Part shown: positions 19,621 through 28,872 of the stretch, in pieces | How the letters are laid out: each line of letters begins with the position of its first letter | How positions within the stretch are numbered: position 1 is the stretch's first letter | Assembly: GCF_030866805.1 (NCBI RefSeq) | Contig: NZ_CP133019.1 | Span: forward strand, 992,001-1,056,000 | Length of the DNA: 64,000 bases | Reading direction: 5' to 3' | Source: Microbacterium terrisoli | GTDB taxonomy: Bacteria; Actinomycetota; Actinomycetes; Actinomycetales; Microbacteriaceae | Made by a program: the position numbers and the translations under genes | Notes under the pieces: generated by a model | Databases searched by the model: none | The model's input: only the letters and a program-made list of their open reading frames with translations | Told to the model about the DNA's origin: nothing

Positions 19621-21573
19621 GTGGAGTGGCTATCGCAGTGGTGGACGCTGCTGTGTGCGCTGCTCGTGCTGTTCGCCCCGGGCGCCGTCGCGTCGTGGGC
19701 GATCGGTCTGCGGCGGCTGGCGCTGTGGGCCTTCGCTCCGGTCGCCTCGATCGCAATGATCGTGCTCGTGTCGACGGCGTTCGGCTTCGCGCACATCCGG
19801 TGGACGCTGCTCTCGGCCCTCGCCGGGCTGCTTGTCGTCGCGGCGCTGCTGGTGGGGGCACGGTTCCTGCTGAGGATGCCGGGGGTGCGGCCAGCGGTGC
19901 GCGGCGCCCGCTGGCCCCTTGTGCTGGGGCTCGTCGCAGGAGCAGTGCTGACGGCGGCCCGCTTCGGCCTATACATCGTCTCGCCTGAGTACATCTCGCA
20001 ATCCAACGATGCGCCGTTCCATCTGGGGGCGATCCGGGCGATCATCGAGCACGGCACCGCTTCGAGCTTCGGGCTCGGCGGGCTGCTCGACCCCGAAGCG
20101 CCCGGCGCGTTCTACCCGGGCGCGTGGCACGCGACCGGATCTCTCATCGCGCTGATGTCCGGCGCTGGGATACCTGCGACCACCAACATCCTCACGATCG
20201 TCGTAGCGGCAGCCATCTGGCCACTAGGGGCCGCCTGGCTCGCACAGTCAGCCAGCGGTAGACGTGCGGTCGGGGCGGTCGCGGCCGCGATGAGCCCCGC
20301 GCTGCTGGCGTTCCCGCTGCTGATGATCCAGTACGGCATCCTGTACCCGTACATGCTGGCGGTCGCTTTGCTGCCGGCGGCGATCGCTGTCGTCGTCGAT
20401 CTGTCGGCGCGCATCGACGGGGCACCGCGGGTAGGGCGCGTGGTGCAGGTCATCCTCGCGGTTGGGACGACGGTGCTCGCACTCGCGATCGCACACCCTT
20501 CGAGCGTTCTGATGTGGGCTCTCGCCGTGTGGCTTCTCGCGGCGTCACGGGCCCTGGCGCTCGTCCGCCGCCCCGAGGTTCGCGTTGCACCGCGGGTGGC
20601 CGCACTGGCCATCGCCGTTGCCGGCTTGCTTGCGCTTGCGGCGCTGTGGTGGGCCACCTCGCACTTCCTCACGGCGGACTATTGGGGCCCGACTCGGTCG
20701 ACGCGCCGCGCGCTGATCGACATCGCATCGTCGGGCTATGCGGGTACGCAGTCGGCGTGGTGGATGTCGGCCTTCGGGCTGATCGGCGGGATCGTTGCAT
20801 TGCGGCGCCTGCGCACCGCATGGCTGAGCGTGGCATGGATCGGAGCGGCATTCCTCTACTTCGTGGCCGCGGCGGTGCACACGGTCGCGATCCGGACGCT
20901 GATCGTCGGCCCGTGGTACAGCGACACGTACCGGCTGGCGGCGATGATCCCGATGTTCACGATCGTGCTTGCGGCCTGGGGAGTGATCGCGATCACCGAT
21001 GCAGTGATGCGGTTCACGGGGCTTGCCGGGGCGGGCCGCATCGAGGCGGTGGGCACATGGATTGCAACAGTGGTGATCGTGGCCGTGGGCACGGCCGTCT
21101 TCGTCGCCACTCCGGTTGTGCAGCGTTACCATGTCGCGAACGGCAAGCAGGAGACGCGATCACCGTTCATTCCGGCAGCTGACAGCTGGCTGAGCCTCGA
21201 CGAGCGAGCGCTCATCGCACGCTTGCCCGAGACGGTGGTGCCCGGAGCTCGGGTCATCGGCAATCCTGGTACGGGGGCGTCGTTCGCCTACGCGCTGACC
21301 GGAGTGGACGTGTATCCGGCCAAATGGCAGGTCCCTCGTTCCCCTGATTACAACCTGCTCGCGCAGAACCTGCGGGATGCGGCATCTGATCCCGCCGTCT
21401 GCGACGCGGTCGATCGGCTCCATGTGCAGTACGTGCTCGACTTCGGCCCCGGTGACCCCGGCACCGGTCACGTCAAGATGCCGGGGATGACGCGCTTCAC
21501 GGGACAGCCCGGATTCGTGTCGGTCGACCGCGCCGGCGCGGCGTCGTTGTGGCGAATCACCGCCTGCGGATGA
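19621..21573 (+). CDS. DUF6541-type polytopic membrane protein, copy 1
   Basis: This 650-residue protein has about 11-13 transmembrane helices through residue 510 and then an extracytoplasmic C-terminal domain (PAKWQVPRSPDYN, YVLDFGPGDPG). After the third or fourth helix it carries QSNDAPFHLGAIRAI and FYPGAWHATGS, acidic/His motifs in the first large loop. Such placement recalls GT-C glycosyltransferases that use lipid-linked donors. The fold and reaction are inferences; DUF6541 has no defined function. The start GTG has no Shine-Dalgarno but a -10 box 6 bases away. A paralogue follows directly. Confidence 0.8.
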   Translation: MEWLSQWWTLLCALLVLFAPGAVASWAIGLRRLALWAFAPVASIAMIVLVSTAFGFAHIRWTLLSALAGLLVVAALLVGARFLLRMPGVRPAVRGARWPLVLGLVAGAVLTAARFGLYIVSPEYISQSNDAPFHLGAIRAIIEHGTASSFGLGGLLDPEAPGAFYPGAWHATGSLIALMSGAGIPATTNILTIVVAAAIWPLGAAWLAQSASGRRAVGAVAAAMSPALLAFPLLMIQYGILYPYMLAVALLPAAIAVVVDLSARIDGAPRVGRVVQVILAVGTTVLALAIAHPSSVLMWALAVWLLAASRALALVRRPEVRVAPRVAALAIAVAGLLALAALWWATSHFLTADYWGPTRSTRRALIDIASSGYAGTQSAWWMSAFGLIGGIVALRRLRTAWLSVAWIGAAFLYFVAAAVHTVAIRTLIVGPWYSDTYRLAAMIPMFTIVLAAWGVIAITDAVMRFTGLAGAGRIEAVGTWIATVVIVAVGTAVFVATPVVQRYHVANGKQETRSPFIPAADSWLSLDERALIARLPETVVPGARVIGNPGTGASFAYALTGVDVYPAKWQVPRSPDYNLLAQNLRDAASDPAVCDAVDRLHVQYVLDFGPGDPGTGHVKMPGMTRFTGQPGFVSVDRAGAASLWRITACG

Positions 21574-21669
21574 CAATCGTCGAGTTCTCAGCGAGACGGT
21601 AGGTGCGCCTAAGTATGCTGTCTCGGGGTTAGCGGTCGACTGGGCCGCCTCATCCGGAAAGGTGTCGCG

Positions 21670-23703
21670 GTGGCCTGGTTCGCGCAGTGGGGGACGTTCC
21701 TGGCGACCGGGCTCATCGTCTTCGGCCCTGGCCTCGTGGCCGCGTGGGCCGTTGGCCTTCGGCGCCTGGCCGCGTGGGCATTCGCCCCGGTCGGTTCGGT
21801 TGCGATGATCTCGGCGGTGGCCGTGATCTATGGCTTCGCCCGGATACCGTGGACGCTGATGACAGCGGCGGCAGGGCTCGCCGGCATCGCGCTCATCCTC
21901 GTTGTCTGCCGGCTTGCGCTGCGCGTGCGCCGTAACGACGTGACGCTCACCGACGTGCGCTGGCCTGTGGCAGTGGGCCTGCTCGTCGGCGCTGTGCTCA
22001 TCACGGTGCGCGTCACGATCTATGTCGGCGACCCCTCGAACATCTCGCAGACAAGCGACGCCGTGTTTCATCTGGGGGCAGTGCGGGCGATCATCGAGCA
22101 GCAGACAGCAACATCGTTCGGGCTTGGGGGGCTGATCGATCCGACGGCCATCGGCGCGTTCTACCCTGGGGCCTGGCATGAGGCCGACTCGCTCATCACG
22201 CTTCTCGTCGGACTGGTAGGCGGAACCGGGACGCTCGCGGGTGACATCGCGGTCGTCACCAACGTGCTGGCGCTGGTTGTGGCTGCGCTCGTGTGGCCAC
22301 TGGGGATCGTCTGGCTGACACAGGTTGCCACGGGCCGTCGTTGGGCGGCCGCTGCGGCCGGCGTGATGTCGGCGGGGTTCGTGATCTTTCCGCTGGAGTT
22401 GCTGCAGTACGGCGTTCTGTATCCGTACTTTCTCGCGGTGGCCCTGCTGCCCGCATCCATCGCTGCGGTCGTCGCCTTGTCACGGCACACCTGGTCGCGA
22501 CCCTCGGCGCTCGGCGACGGGGATCGATCCGTCTCTGGAAGGATCACAGCGGTGATTCTCGCGTTCGGCATGGGCACCGTCGCCGTGGGCAATGCGCAGC
22601 CATCGGGGCTGCTCGGGCTGTGGCTCGCCGTGTGGCTTTGTGGACTCGGGGGCACCGTCGTGCTGTGGCCGAAGGCACGCTCCGGCCGTTGGTGGGCGAC
22701 CGCAGGGTTGGTCGCTGCCGGCGTCGTCCTTGCCGCGGCGTGGGCGAGCATGGGTGGGCCGCGGGCGGGGGTGTGGGATCCGAGGGCCAGTGGTGCCCAC
22801 TCGGCGCTGACGATCTTGTCGGGCGGCTTCGTGGACTCGCCGCCCGCGTGGTGGATCAGCGTGCTACTTGCCGTCGGGCTTGTGGCCGTGCTGCGGCGGT
22901 CCGGGACGCGCTGGCTCGCGCTGGGATGGTTCGCATTGGCGTTCCTGGCGTTCGTGGCATACGCCGTGCACACCGAATGGGTGCGGGCGTTCTTGGTCGG
23001 GCCGTGGTACAGCGACCCCTACCGGCTCGCGGCGCTGGTGCCTCTCATGATGATTCCCGTCGCGGCCGCCGGCGTCGTCTGGATCGTCGATCTGTGCGCT
23101 GCGCTGGTCATACGGCGACGAGTTGGGCGAGCCGACGCAGCCCGCACGGGCATCGGTGCTGCCGCCCTGGCGGTCGTCGCTGTCATCGCGATCGGCGTCG
23201 TGATCGCCGAGCCGCTGGTGATGCGCTACGAGGTCAACTCGGGCATGTACCAGGACCAATCGACGTATGCGGTCGGTGAGGACTCGTGGCTGCACCCGGA
23301 CGAACGTGCGCTGCTCGGGCGCCTGTCGCACGACGTGCCGGCGGGTGCGACAGTGCTGGACAACCCGTCCACCGGAGGCGCATGGGGATACTTCTTCTCG
23401 GGAACAGACACCTATCCGGCCAAGTGGCAGGTGCCGACCACGCCCGCGTATGCGCTGCTCAAGATGCGATTGCACAGCGTTGCCACAGATCCGCAGGTGT
23501 GCAGCGCGCTGCGCACCCTCAAAGCCGACTACGTACTCGACTTCGGCCCTGGTGGCGCGGTGGAGCCGGGGTTGCCCGGACCCGCGAAGAGCATGCCTGG
23601 CTTCACGGACCTTGAGGGTGTGCCCGGATTCCAGCTGATCGACCACCAGGGCGACGCGAAGCTCTGGCGGATCACCGAATGTGCGGGGAACTCCGTCGGA
23701 TAG
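21670..23703 (+). CDS. DUF6541-type polytopic membrane protein, copy 2
   Basis: This 677-residue paralogue of the preceding gene shares the whole architecture and many local identities: WAVGLRRLAAWAFAPVGS near the start, QTSDAVFHLGAVRAI, TSFGLGGLIDP, FYPGAWHEADS, the VGPWYSDPYRLAAL segment, and the C-terminal PAKWQVPTTPAY and YVLDFGPGG. A tandem duplication with divergence is evident. The GTG at 21670 is preceded by GGAAAGG, so unlike copy 1 it has a leader and a ribosome-binding site. TATGCT at 21614-21619 is a plausible -10. Function is unknown, with a GT-C-like role possible. Confidence 0.8.
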   Translation: MAWFAQWGTFLATGLIVFGPGLVAAWAVGLRRLAAWAFAPVGSVAMISAVAVIYGFARIPWTLMTAAAGLAGIALILVVCRLALRVRRNDVTLTDVRWPVAVGLLVGAVLITVRVTIYVGDPSNISQTSDAVFHLGAVRAIIEQQTATSFGLGGLIDPTAIGAFYPGAWHEADSLITLLVGLVGGTGTLAGDIAVVTNVLALVVAALVWPLGIVWLTQVATGRRWAAAAAGVMSAGFVIFPLELLQYGVLYPYFLAVALLPASIAAVVALSRHTWSRPSALGDGDRSVSGRITAVILAFGMGTVAVGNAQPSGLLGLWLAVWLCGLGGTVVLWPKARSGRWWATAGLVAAGVVLAAAWASMGGPRAGVWDPRASGAHSALTILSGGFVDSPPAWWISVLLAVGLVAVLRRSGTRWLALGWFALAFLAFVAYAVHTEWVRAFLVGPWYSDPYRLAALVPLMMIPVAAAGVVWIVDLCAALVIRRRVGRADAARTGIGAAALAVVAVIAIGVVIAEPLVMRYEVNSGMYQDQSTYAVGEDSWLHPDERALLGRLSHDVPAGATVLDNPSTGGAWGYFFSGTDTYPAKWQVPTTPAYALLKMRLHSVATDPQVCSALRTLKADYVLDFGPGGAVEPGLPGPAKSMPGFTDLEGVPGFQLIDHQGDAKLWRITECAGNSVG

Positions 23704-23706
23704 GAT
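23701..23706 (+). promoter_or_regulatory. -10 box before the GT2/DUF2304/GT4 genes
   Basis: TAGGAT overlaps the stop codon of the preceding gene and is followed by 8 bases and the GTG at 23715, fitting a leaderless start. Confidence 0.4.
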
Positions 23707-23714
23707 CGTCAGAC

Positions 23715-24449
23715 GTGTCACCATCGCCTCGCCGACTGCTCATCGTCGTGCCGGCTCTGAATGAGCAGGAGTCGGTCGGCGACGTCGTGCGAGCCGTCGC
23801 AGAGACCGTTCCGGATGCGTCGTGCCTGGTCATCGACGATGGCTCGACCGACGCGACGGCCGCAGTGGCGCAGCAGGCAGGGGCGACGGTTCTGTCGCTG
23901 CCGTTCAATCTCGGCGTCGGCGGCGCGATGCGTGCCGGCTACCGATATGCACGTGACCACGGGTTCGACGGGGTCGTACAGGTCGATGCTGACGGTCAGC
24001 ATGACCCGGGCGACATCCCCGCACTTGTCGCCGCGCTCGGAGACGCCGACGTCGTGATCGGCGCTCGTTTCGCCGGCACCGGCGCATACATGGCGCGCGG
24101 CCCCCGGCTGTGGGCCATGCGTGTGCTCGCCGCCGCGGTCGGCAGGGTCGCACACCGCAAGCTCACCGACGTCACGAGCGGGTTCAAAGCCAGCGGCCCG
24201 CGGGCGATCGCACTGTTCTCACGCACTTACCCCGCCGAGTACCTCGGTGACACCGTCGAGGCGCTCGTCATCGCCGCACGCGTAGGTCTGGTCATCGATC
24301 AGGTGCCCGTCGAAATGCACGCACGTCAGGCGGGAACGCCGTCGCAGCGGCCCTTGCGCGCATCCGTGTATCTCGTGCGTGCCGGAGTGGCGTTCGTGCT
24401 GGCGATGCTGCGACCGCGCAAGCAGGGAGCAAGCGAGGTGAGCTCATGA
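23715..24449 (+). CDS. GT2 glycosyltransferase (polyprenyl-phosphate sugar synthase type)
   Basis: This 244-residue GT-A enzyme resembles dolichol-phosphate-mannose synthases. It has LLIVVPALNEQESVGDVV (about 8-25), VIDDGSTDAT (about 38), NLGVGGAMRAGYRYA (about 66) and VQVDADGQHDPGDI (about 88-101, metal-binding DxD). TDVTSGFKASGPRAI (about 152) closes the catalytic region. No membrane helices follow except a weak terminal one. It probably loads a sugar onto a polyprenyl phosphate, which would supply GT-C-like enzymes such as the preceding pair. It overlaps the DUF2304 gene by 4 bases. Confidence 0.85.
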   Translation: MSPSPRRLLIVVPALNEQESVGDVVRAVAETVPDASCLVIDDGSTDATAAVAQQAGATVLSLPFNLGVGGAMRAGYRYARDHGFDGVVQVDADGQHDPGDIPALVAALGDADVVIGARFAGTGAYMARGPRLWAMRVLAAAVGRVAHRKLTDVTSGFKASGPRAIALFSRTYPAEYLGDTVEALVIAARVGLVIDQVPVEMHARQAGTPSQRPLRASVYLVRAGVAFVLAMLRPRKQGASEVSS

Positions 24450-24910
24450 CCAGCACCGCAACCTATCTGTTCGGGATTCTCGCCGCCGTTCTCGTGCTGA
24501 TCGCGATCATCGAGTTGATGCGCCGCGGTACGCTGCGTGAGCGGCATGCCCTGTGGTGGATGGTCGGCGGCGTGCTGGCGCTGGTGGTCGCCGTCTTTCC
24601 GCAGGTGCTGCGGTGGGCGTCGCGCCTGCTCGGCATCGTCATCCCGATCAATCTCATCTTCTTCATCGCGATCGGACTGCTGTTCTTGGTGAGCCTGCAA
24701 TACGGTGCCGAACTGACCCGAGCCGAAGACAAGATGCGCACGCTCGCCGAACAGACGGCGTTCCTCGACCTGCGGCTACGGGCCCTTGAGGCAGAGCGGG
24801 CGCACCTCGCCGAAATCGCCGACGATGCCGATGGCCGCGCAGCTGCCGACGCCGAGACGGCCGGCGACCCACCTGCTGACGTGCCCGTCGACCCAGGCGT
24901 CGATCAGTGA
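24446..24910 (+). CDS. DUF2304 small membrane protein
   Basis: This 154-residue protein has three transmembrane helices (about 6-22, 37-53 and 68-85). The conserved LRERHALWWMVGG between helices 1 and 2 and the LFLVSLQYGAELTRAEDKMRTLAEQTAFLD coiled region after helix 3 (about 85-125) are DUF2304 features; an acidic tail follows. These proteins usually sit beside a GT2, as here, and may assist it at the membrane; that is inference from context. It overlaps both neighbours by 4 bases, so the three genes 23715-26082 are coupled. Confidence 0.85.
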   Translation: MTSTATYLFGILAAVLVLIAIIELMRRGTLRERHALWWMVGGVLALVVAVFPQVLRWASRLLGIVIPINLIFFIAIGLLFLVSLQYGAELTRAEDKMRTLAEQTAFLDLRLRALEAERAHLAEIADDADGRAAADAETAGDPPADVPVDPGVDQ

Positions 24911-26082
24911 GCGCCGCGCATCGCGTCGTCGTCGCATCGCGGCTGTTCGTCCCCGAAGTCAGTGCCGGTGCGTTCCGCCTGGGCGCTCTGTCGCGAGGAC
25001 TGGCCGCGCACGGTGCCGAGGTGACCGTGATCACGTCGACGCCGCCGTCACACGCACCGGCACTCGCCGACCCGCCCGGAGTGCGGGTGCGGCGCATGCC
25101 GGTTCTGCGTGACGGCGGCGGCAACGTGCGCGGCTATGTGCAGTACGCGAGCTTCGACGCGCCCTTGCTGTTCCGCGTGCTGTTCCGGGGGTGGGACCTC
25201 GCCGTCGCCGAGTCTCCACCGACCACGGCCCTGGTGGTCCGGTTCGCCGCGTGGCTGCGACGCCGGTCGTACGCGTACTACGCCGCCGACGTCTGGACCG
25301 ACGGCGTCGTCTCGATGGGTGCACCTCGACCGGTCATCGCGCTGATGCGCGCCATGGAACGCGCAGCGCTGCAACGCGCCCGCGTGATCCTCTCGGTCTC
25401 TGACGAGGTCACCGAGCGCCTCGTGGCTCTCGGCGCCGACCCCGCGCGCATCGCCACCGTGGGCAATGGCATCGACACCGACGTGTTCAACCCCGACGCC
25501 GGACCGGCAGCCCCCGGTGAGACGTATTTCGTGTACACCGGCACGATGTCGGAGTGGCAGCAGCCCGACGTATTCATCCGCGGATTCGCGCGGATCGCCG
25601 ACGAATTCCCCGACCTGCGGCTGCGCTTCTTCGGGCAGGGCTCGGTCGAGGCCGACCTGCGACTGCTGGCCGAGCAGCTCGTTCCCGGCCGGGTGGACTT
25701 CGGCGGCGTGGTCAGTCCGGCCGACTCGGCTCAGTGGATCCAGGGAGCCGCCGGCGCGCTCGTGTCGATCGTGCCCGGCATCGGCTACGACTTCGCGCGC
25801 CCGACCAAGACGTATGCGGCTGCCGCCTGCGGGACGCCCGTGCTATTCGCCGGTGCCGACGTGGGCGGCACGCTCGTGCGCGACAACGGTCTCGGCGAGG
25901 CGGTGGCGTTTGATCCGGATGCCGTGGCTGACGGCATGCGACGGCTGCTGGCCAAGCGCGCCTCCGGTGACAGCGACCGACGGCGATCGGCGCGCGCGGA
26001 CTGGGCGCGCCAGAACGTCTCGCTGCACGTGGTGGGGGAGCGTGCCGCCGCCGCGGTGCTCGGCGCGAGGCCGCGACCGTGA
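24907..26082 (+). CDS. GT4 glycosyltransferase
   Basis: This 391-residue GT-B family 4 enzyme has an N-terminal acceptor domain with SRLFVPEVSAGAFRLGALS (about 11-29) and VTVITSTPP. A linker region ARVILSVSDEVTERLVALG (about 158) precedes the donor half, which has TVGNGIDTDVFNP (about 184), YTGTMSEWQQPDVFIRGFA (about 205), LRFFGQGS and GIGYDFARPTKTYAAAACGTPVLFA. The usual ExxxxxxxE is modified to a DFARPTKTYAAAA arrangement. The donor is unknown. The GTG start overlaps the upstream stop (24907-24910). Confidence 0.85.
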   Translation: MSAAHRVVVASRLFVPEVSAGAFRLGALSRGLAAHGAEVTVITSTPPSHAPALADPPGVRVRRMPVLRDGGGNVRGYVQYASFDAPLLFRVLFRGWDLAVAESPPTTALVVRFAAWLRRRSYAYYAADVWTDGVVSMGAPRPVIALMRAMERAALQRARVILSVSDEVTERLVALGADPARIATVGNGIDTDVFNPDAGPAAPGETYFVYTGTMSEWQQPDVFIRGFARIADEFPDLRLRFFGQGSVEADLRLLAEQLVPGRVDFGGVVSPADSAQWIQGAAGALVSIVPGIGYDFARPTKTYAAAACGTPVLFAGADVGGTLVRDNGLGEAVAFDPDAVADGMRRLLAKRASGDSDRRRSARADWARQNVSLHVVGERAAAAVLGARPRP

Positions 26083-26131
26083 GGGCCGCGACGGTGAGCA
26101 GACACTCGAGAGGCGCTCAGGCCGCTCTCAT

Positions 26132-26137
26132 TAGAAT
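26132..26137 (+). promoter_or_regulatory. -10 box for the long 26.2-38.4 kb operon
   Basis: TAGAAT lies in the 100-base gap before the acetyltransferase gene. Transcription would start near 26144, leaving a leader of about 39 bases with GAGGAG (26172-26177) before the GTG at 26183. Confidence 0.45.
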
Positions 26138-26182
26138 GTCAAGCGCATGCGGGCTCACCTTCCCCCGATGCGAGGAGCAGCC

Positions 26183-26788
26183 GTGACCCATCCTGACGTG
26201 CGCATCGTTGATTCTGCAGATGTCGCAGAAGCGGCATCGATCGGCGCTGGAACCTCGATCTGGCACCTCGCCCAGGTGCGCGAAGGCGCCCGCATCGGCC
26301 GCGACTGCATCGTCGGCCGCGGCGCGTACATCGGCACCGGAGTCGTCATGGGTGACAACTGCAAGGTGCAGAACTATGCGTTGGTCTACGAGCCTGCGGT
26401 GCTGGGTGACGGCGTGTTCATCGGCCCCGCTGTCGTGCTGACCAACGACACGTATCCGCGTGCAGTGAATCCGGACGGGTCGCTGAAGAGCGCGCATGAC
26501 TGGCAGCCGGTCGGTGTCACGATCGAGCACGGCGCATCGATCGGTGCACGGGCGACCTGTGTCGCCCCCGTCACCATCGGCGCCTGGGCGACGGTGGCAG
26601 CCGGCGCGGTCGTGGTCAAGGACGTGCCCGCGTATGCGCTGGTCGCCGGCGTTCCTGCACGACGCATCGGGTGGGTCGGCGAGGCCGGGACCCCGCTGAA
26701 GGACGCAGGCGACGGCGCGTGGATCTGCCCGACCACGGGCACGCGCTATTGCGAAACAGATGGACTGTTGAAGAAGGAGAACGCGTGA
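26183..26788 (+). CDS. UDP-2-acetamido-3-amino-uronate N-acetyltransferase (WbpD/WlbB-like)
   Basis: This left-handed beta-helix acyltransferase of 201 residues has hexapeptide repeats from about 20 to 160 (IGAGTSIWHLAQVREGARIG, IVGRGAYIG, VMGDNCKVQ, IGPAVVLTND, IGARATC, IGAWATVAAGAVVVKDVP). The VFIGPAVVLTNDTYPRA stretch is characteristic of WbpD/WlbB proteins that acetylate the 3-amino group of UDP-GlcNAc3NA. The GTG at 26183 is favoured by GAGGAG 6 bases upstream; ATGs at 26147 and 26168 are less likely. It overlaps the aminotransferase gene, and with the next two genes forms a WbpD-WbpE-WbpB set. Confidence 0.85.
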   Translation: MTHPDVRIVDSADVAEAASIGAGTSIWHLAQVREGARIGRDCIVGRGAYIGTGVVMGDNCKVQNYALVYEPAVLGDGVFIGPAVVLTNDTYPRAVNPDGSLKSAHDWQPVGVTIEHGASIGARATCVAPVTIGAWATVAAGAVVVKDVPAYALVAGVPARRIGWVGEAGTPLKDAGDGAWICPTTGTRYCETDGLLKKENA

Positions 26789-27882
26789 GCGAGTTCATTC
26801 CGCCGGCCAAGCCGATCATCGGCGACGAGGAGCGGGCAGCGGTCGACCGCGTGCTGCGCAGCGGCATGGTGGCACAGGGGCCTGAGGTCGCTGCGTTCGA
26901 GAAGGAGTTCTCCGCCCACTTCGTGCAGGGTCGACCGACGGTGGCGGTCAACTCGGGTACGGCGGGGCTGCACTTGGGGCTGCTCGCAGCCGGCATCGGC
27001 GCGGGCGACGAGGTCATCGTCCCGTCGTTCACGTTCGCCGCGACCGGCAACTCGGTCGCGCTGACGGGGGCGACGCCGGTGTTCGTCGATATCGAGCCCG
27101 AGACGTTCACTCTCGATCCGGCCGCTGTCGAGGCATCCATCACCTCTCGCACCAAGGGCATCATGCCCGTGCATCTGTATGGCCACCCGGCCCGCATGCG
27201 CGAGCTGGAGCAGATCGCGACCGCGCACGGCATCGCGCTGTTCGAAGACGCCGCGCAGGCGCACGGCGCGTCGCTGGACGGGCGCCCCGTGGGCACGTTC
27301 GGCACGTTCGCGATGTTCTCGCTGTACCCGACGAAGAACATGACCAGCGGCGAGGGCGGCATGATCTCGGCCGCCGACGACACGATCGCGCGCAACGCAC
27401 GGCTGCTGCGCAACCAGGGCATGGAGCGCCAGTACGAGAACGAGGTGATCGGGTTCAACGCCCGCATGACCGACATCCACGCGGCGATCGGTCGCGTGCA
27501 GCTGACGAAGGTGGATGCCTGGACCGCGACGCGGCAGCAGAACGCGGCGTTCCTCGACCAGAACCTGTCGGGCGTCGTGGTGCCGCCCGTCGCCGACGGC
27601 GCCGTGCACGTGTACCACCAGTACACGATTCGTGTGGCCGAGGACCGCGACGGGTTCGTGAGGGCGCTGAAGGACGAGCACCAGGTCGGCTGCGGCGTGT
27701 ACTACCCGATCCCGAACCACCGGCTGCCATCGCTCGCGCCGTATGCGCCCGGGCTGGACCTGCCGGTCACCGAAGAAGCAGCGCGCCAGGTCGTCTCACT
27801 GCCCGTCCACCCCTCGCTCACCGAGGACGACCTGGAGCGGATCGTCGCCGCCGTCAACGCCGTCGCGAAGGCGGGCGCCTGA
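26785..27882 (+). CDS. DegT/DnrJ/EryC1 sugar aminotransferase (WbpE/WlbC-like)
   Basis: This PLP-dependent aminotransferase of 365 residues probably converts the 3-keto sugar made by the neighbouring oxidoreductase to the 3-amino form. Motifs are IPPAKPIIGDEE (about 4), SGTAGLHLGLLA (about 56), FEDAAQAHGASLDGRPVGTFG split over about 153-173, and SLYPTKNMTSGEGGMI, with K184 as the PLP-lysine. NARMTDIHAAIGRVQL and VYHQYTIR follow in normal order. AAGGAGA precedes the GTG start. It overlaps the acetyltransferase by 4 bases and the oxidoreductase by one. Confidence 0.9.
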   Translation: MSEFIPPAKPIIGDEERAAVDRVLRSGMVAQGPEVAAFEKEFSAHFVQGRPTVAVNSGTAGLHLGLLAAGIGAGDEVIVPSFTFAATGNSVALTGATPVFVDIEPETFTLDPAAVEASITSRTKGIMPVHLYGHPARMRELEQIATAHGIALFEDAAQAHGASLDGRPVGTFGTFAMFSLYPTKNMTSGEGGMISAADDTIARNARLLRNQGMERQYENEVIGFNARMTDIHAAIGRVQLTKVDAWTATRQQNAAFLDQNLSGVVVPPVADGAVHVYHQYTIRVAEDRDGFVRALKDEHQVGCGVYYPIPNHRLPSLAPYAPGLDLPVTEEAARQVVSLPVHPSLTEDDLERIVAAVNAVAKAGA

Positions 27883-28868
27883 TGGCCGCGCTGCGCGCAG
27901 GGCTGCTCGGCGTCGGCATGATGGGTCGCCATCATGCGCGCGTGCTGCGCGAATTGGATGACGTCGACCTGGTGGCGATCGCCGACCCGGCCGGCGACCC
28001 GCACGGCGTGTCGGGCGCGCTGGACGTGCTGCCAGACATCGACGCACTGATCGCGGCGGGCATCGACATGGCCGTGGTCGCCGTGCCCACCCGCTTTCAC
28101 GAGCAGGCGGCACTCAAGCTCGCAGCGGCCGGCGTGCACACGCTCGTCGAGAAGCCGATCGCCGACAGCGTCGAGGCCGGGCAGCGTATGGTCGACGCGT
28201 TCCGCGACGCGGGACTCGTGGGCGCCGTCGGACACATCGAGCGCTTCAACCCCGCGCTGCAGCAGCTGCGCCGGCGGCTGGAGGCGGGGGAGCTGGGCGC
28301 GGTCTATCAGATCCAGACGCGCCGGCAGGGCCCGTTCCCGTCGCGGATCGCCGATGTCGGGGTGGCGAAGGACCTCGCGTCGCACGACGTGGACCTGACG
28401 GCGTGGGTCGCGCAGAGCGACTACGCGCACGTGTTCGCGCAGACGACGTTCAAGAGCGGTCGCGAGTATGAAGACATGATCGCGATCACCGGGCGCCTGG
28501 AGTCGGGCGTGATCGTCAATCACCTCGTGAACTGGCTCAGCCCGATGAAGGAGCGCGTCACCGTCGTCACGGGTGAGAAGGGCGCGTTCGTGGCCGACAC
28601 GTCGACCGGTGACCTGACGTTCTTCGCGAACGGGACGATTCCGCTGGAGTGGGAGTCGATGGCGACATTCCGCGGTGTCTCTGAAGGAAACGTGACACGG
28701 TATGCGTTCGCCAAGCGCGAGCCGCTGCGGGTCGAGCACGAAGCCTTCCGCGATGCCGTGCTCGGCAAGCCCAGCGACGTCGTGACGATGGAGCAAGGCC
28801 AGCGCACGCTCGTCGTCGTCGAGGCCGCCCTCGAGTCGGCGCGCGAGGGCGAGACCCGCACGTTCTGA
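27882..28868 (+). CDS. Gfo/Idh/MocA oxidoreductase (WbpB/WlbA-like)
   Basis: This 328-residue NAD-dependent oxidoreductase has GLLGVGMMGRHHARVL (about 7-22), VVAVPTRFHEQAA (about 65-77) and HTLVEKPIAD with K91 in the conserved EKP. A C-terminal substrate domain has GHIERFNPA and DLASHDVDLTAW. In the Wbp pathway such an enzyme oxidises UDP-GlcNAcA at C3 before transamination. Assignment to that step rests on the adjacent aminotransferase and acetyltransferase and on the distant dehydrogenase and epimerase (39.7-42.1 kb). The ABC transporter gene starts 4 bases after its stop. Confidence 0.87.
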   Translation: MAALRAGLLGVGMMGRHHARVLRELDDVDLVAIADPAGDPHGVSGALDVLPDIDALIAAGIDMAVVAVPTRFHEQAALKLAAAGVHTLVEKPIADSVEAGQRMVDAFRDAGLVGAVGHIERFNPALQQLRRRLEAGELGAVYQIQTRRQGPFPSRIADVGVAKDLASHDVDLTAWVAQSDYAHVFAQTTFKSGREYEDMIAITGRLESGVIVNHLVNWLSPMKERVTVVTGEKGAFVADTSTGDLTFFANGTIPLEWESMATFRGVSEGNVTRYAFAKREPLRVEHEAFRDAVLGKPSDVVTMEQGQRTLVVVEAALESAREGETRTF

Positions 28869-28872
28869 CACT

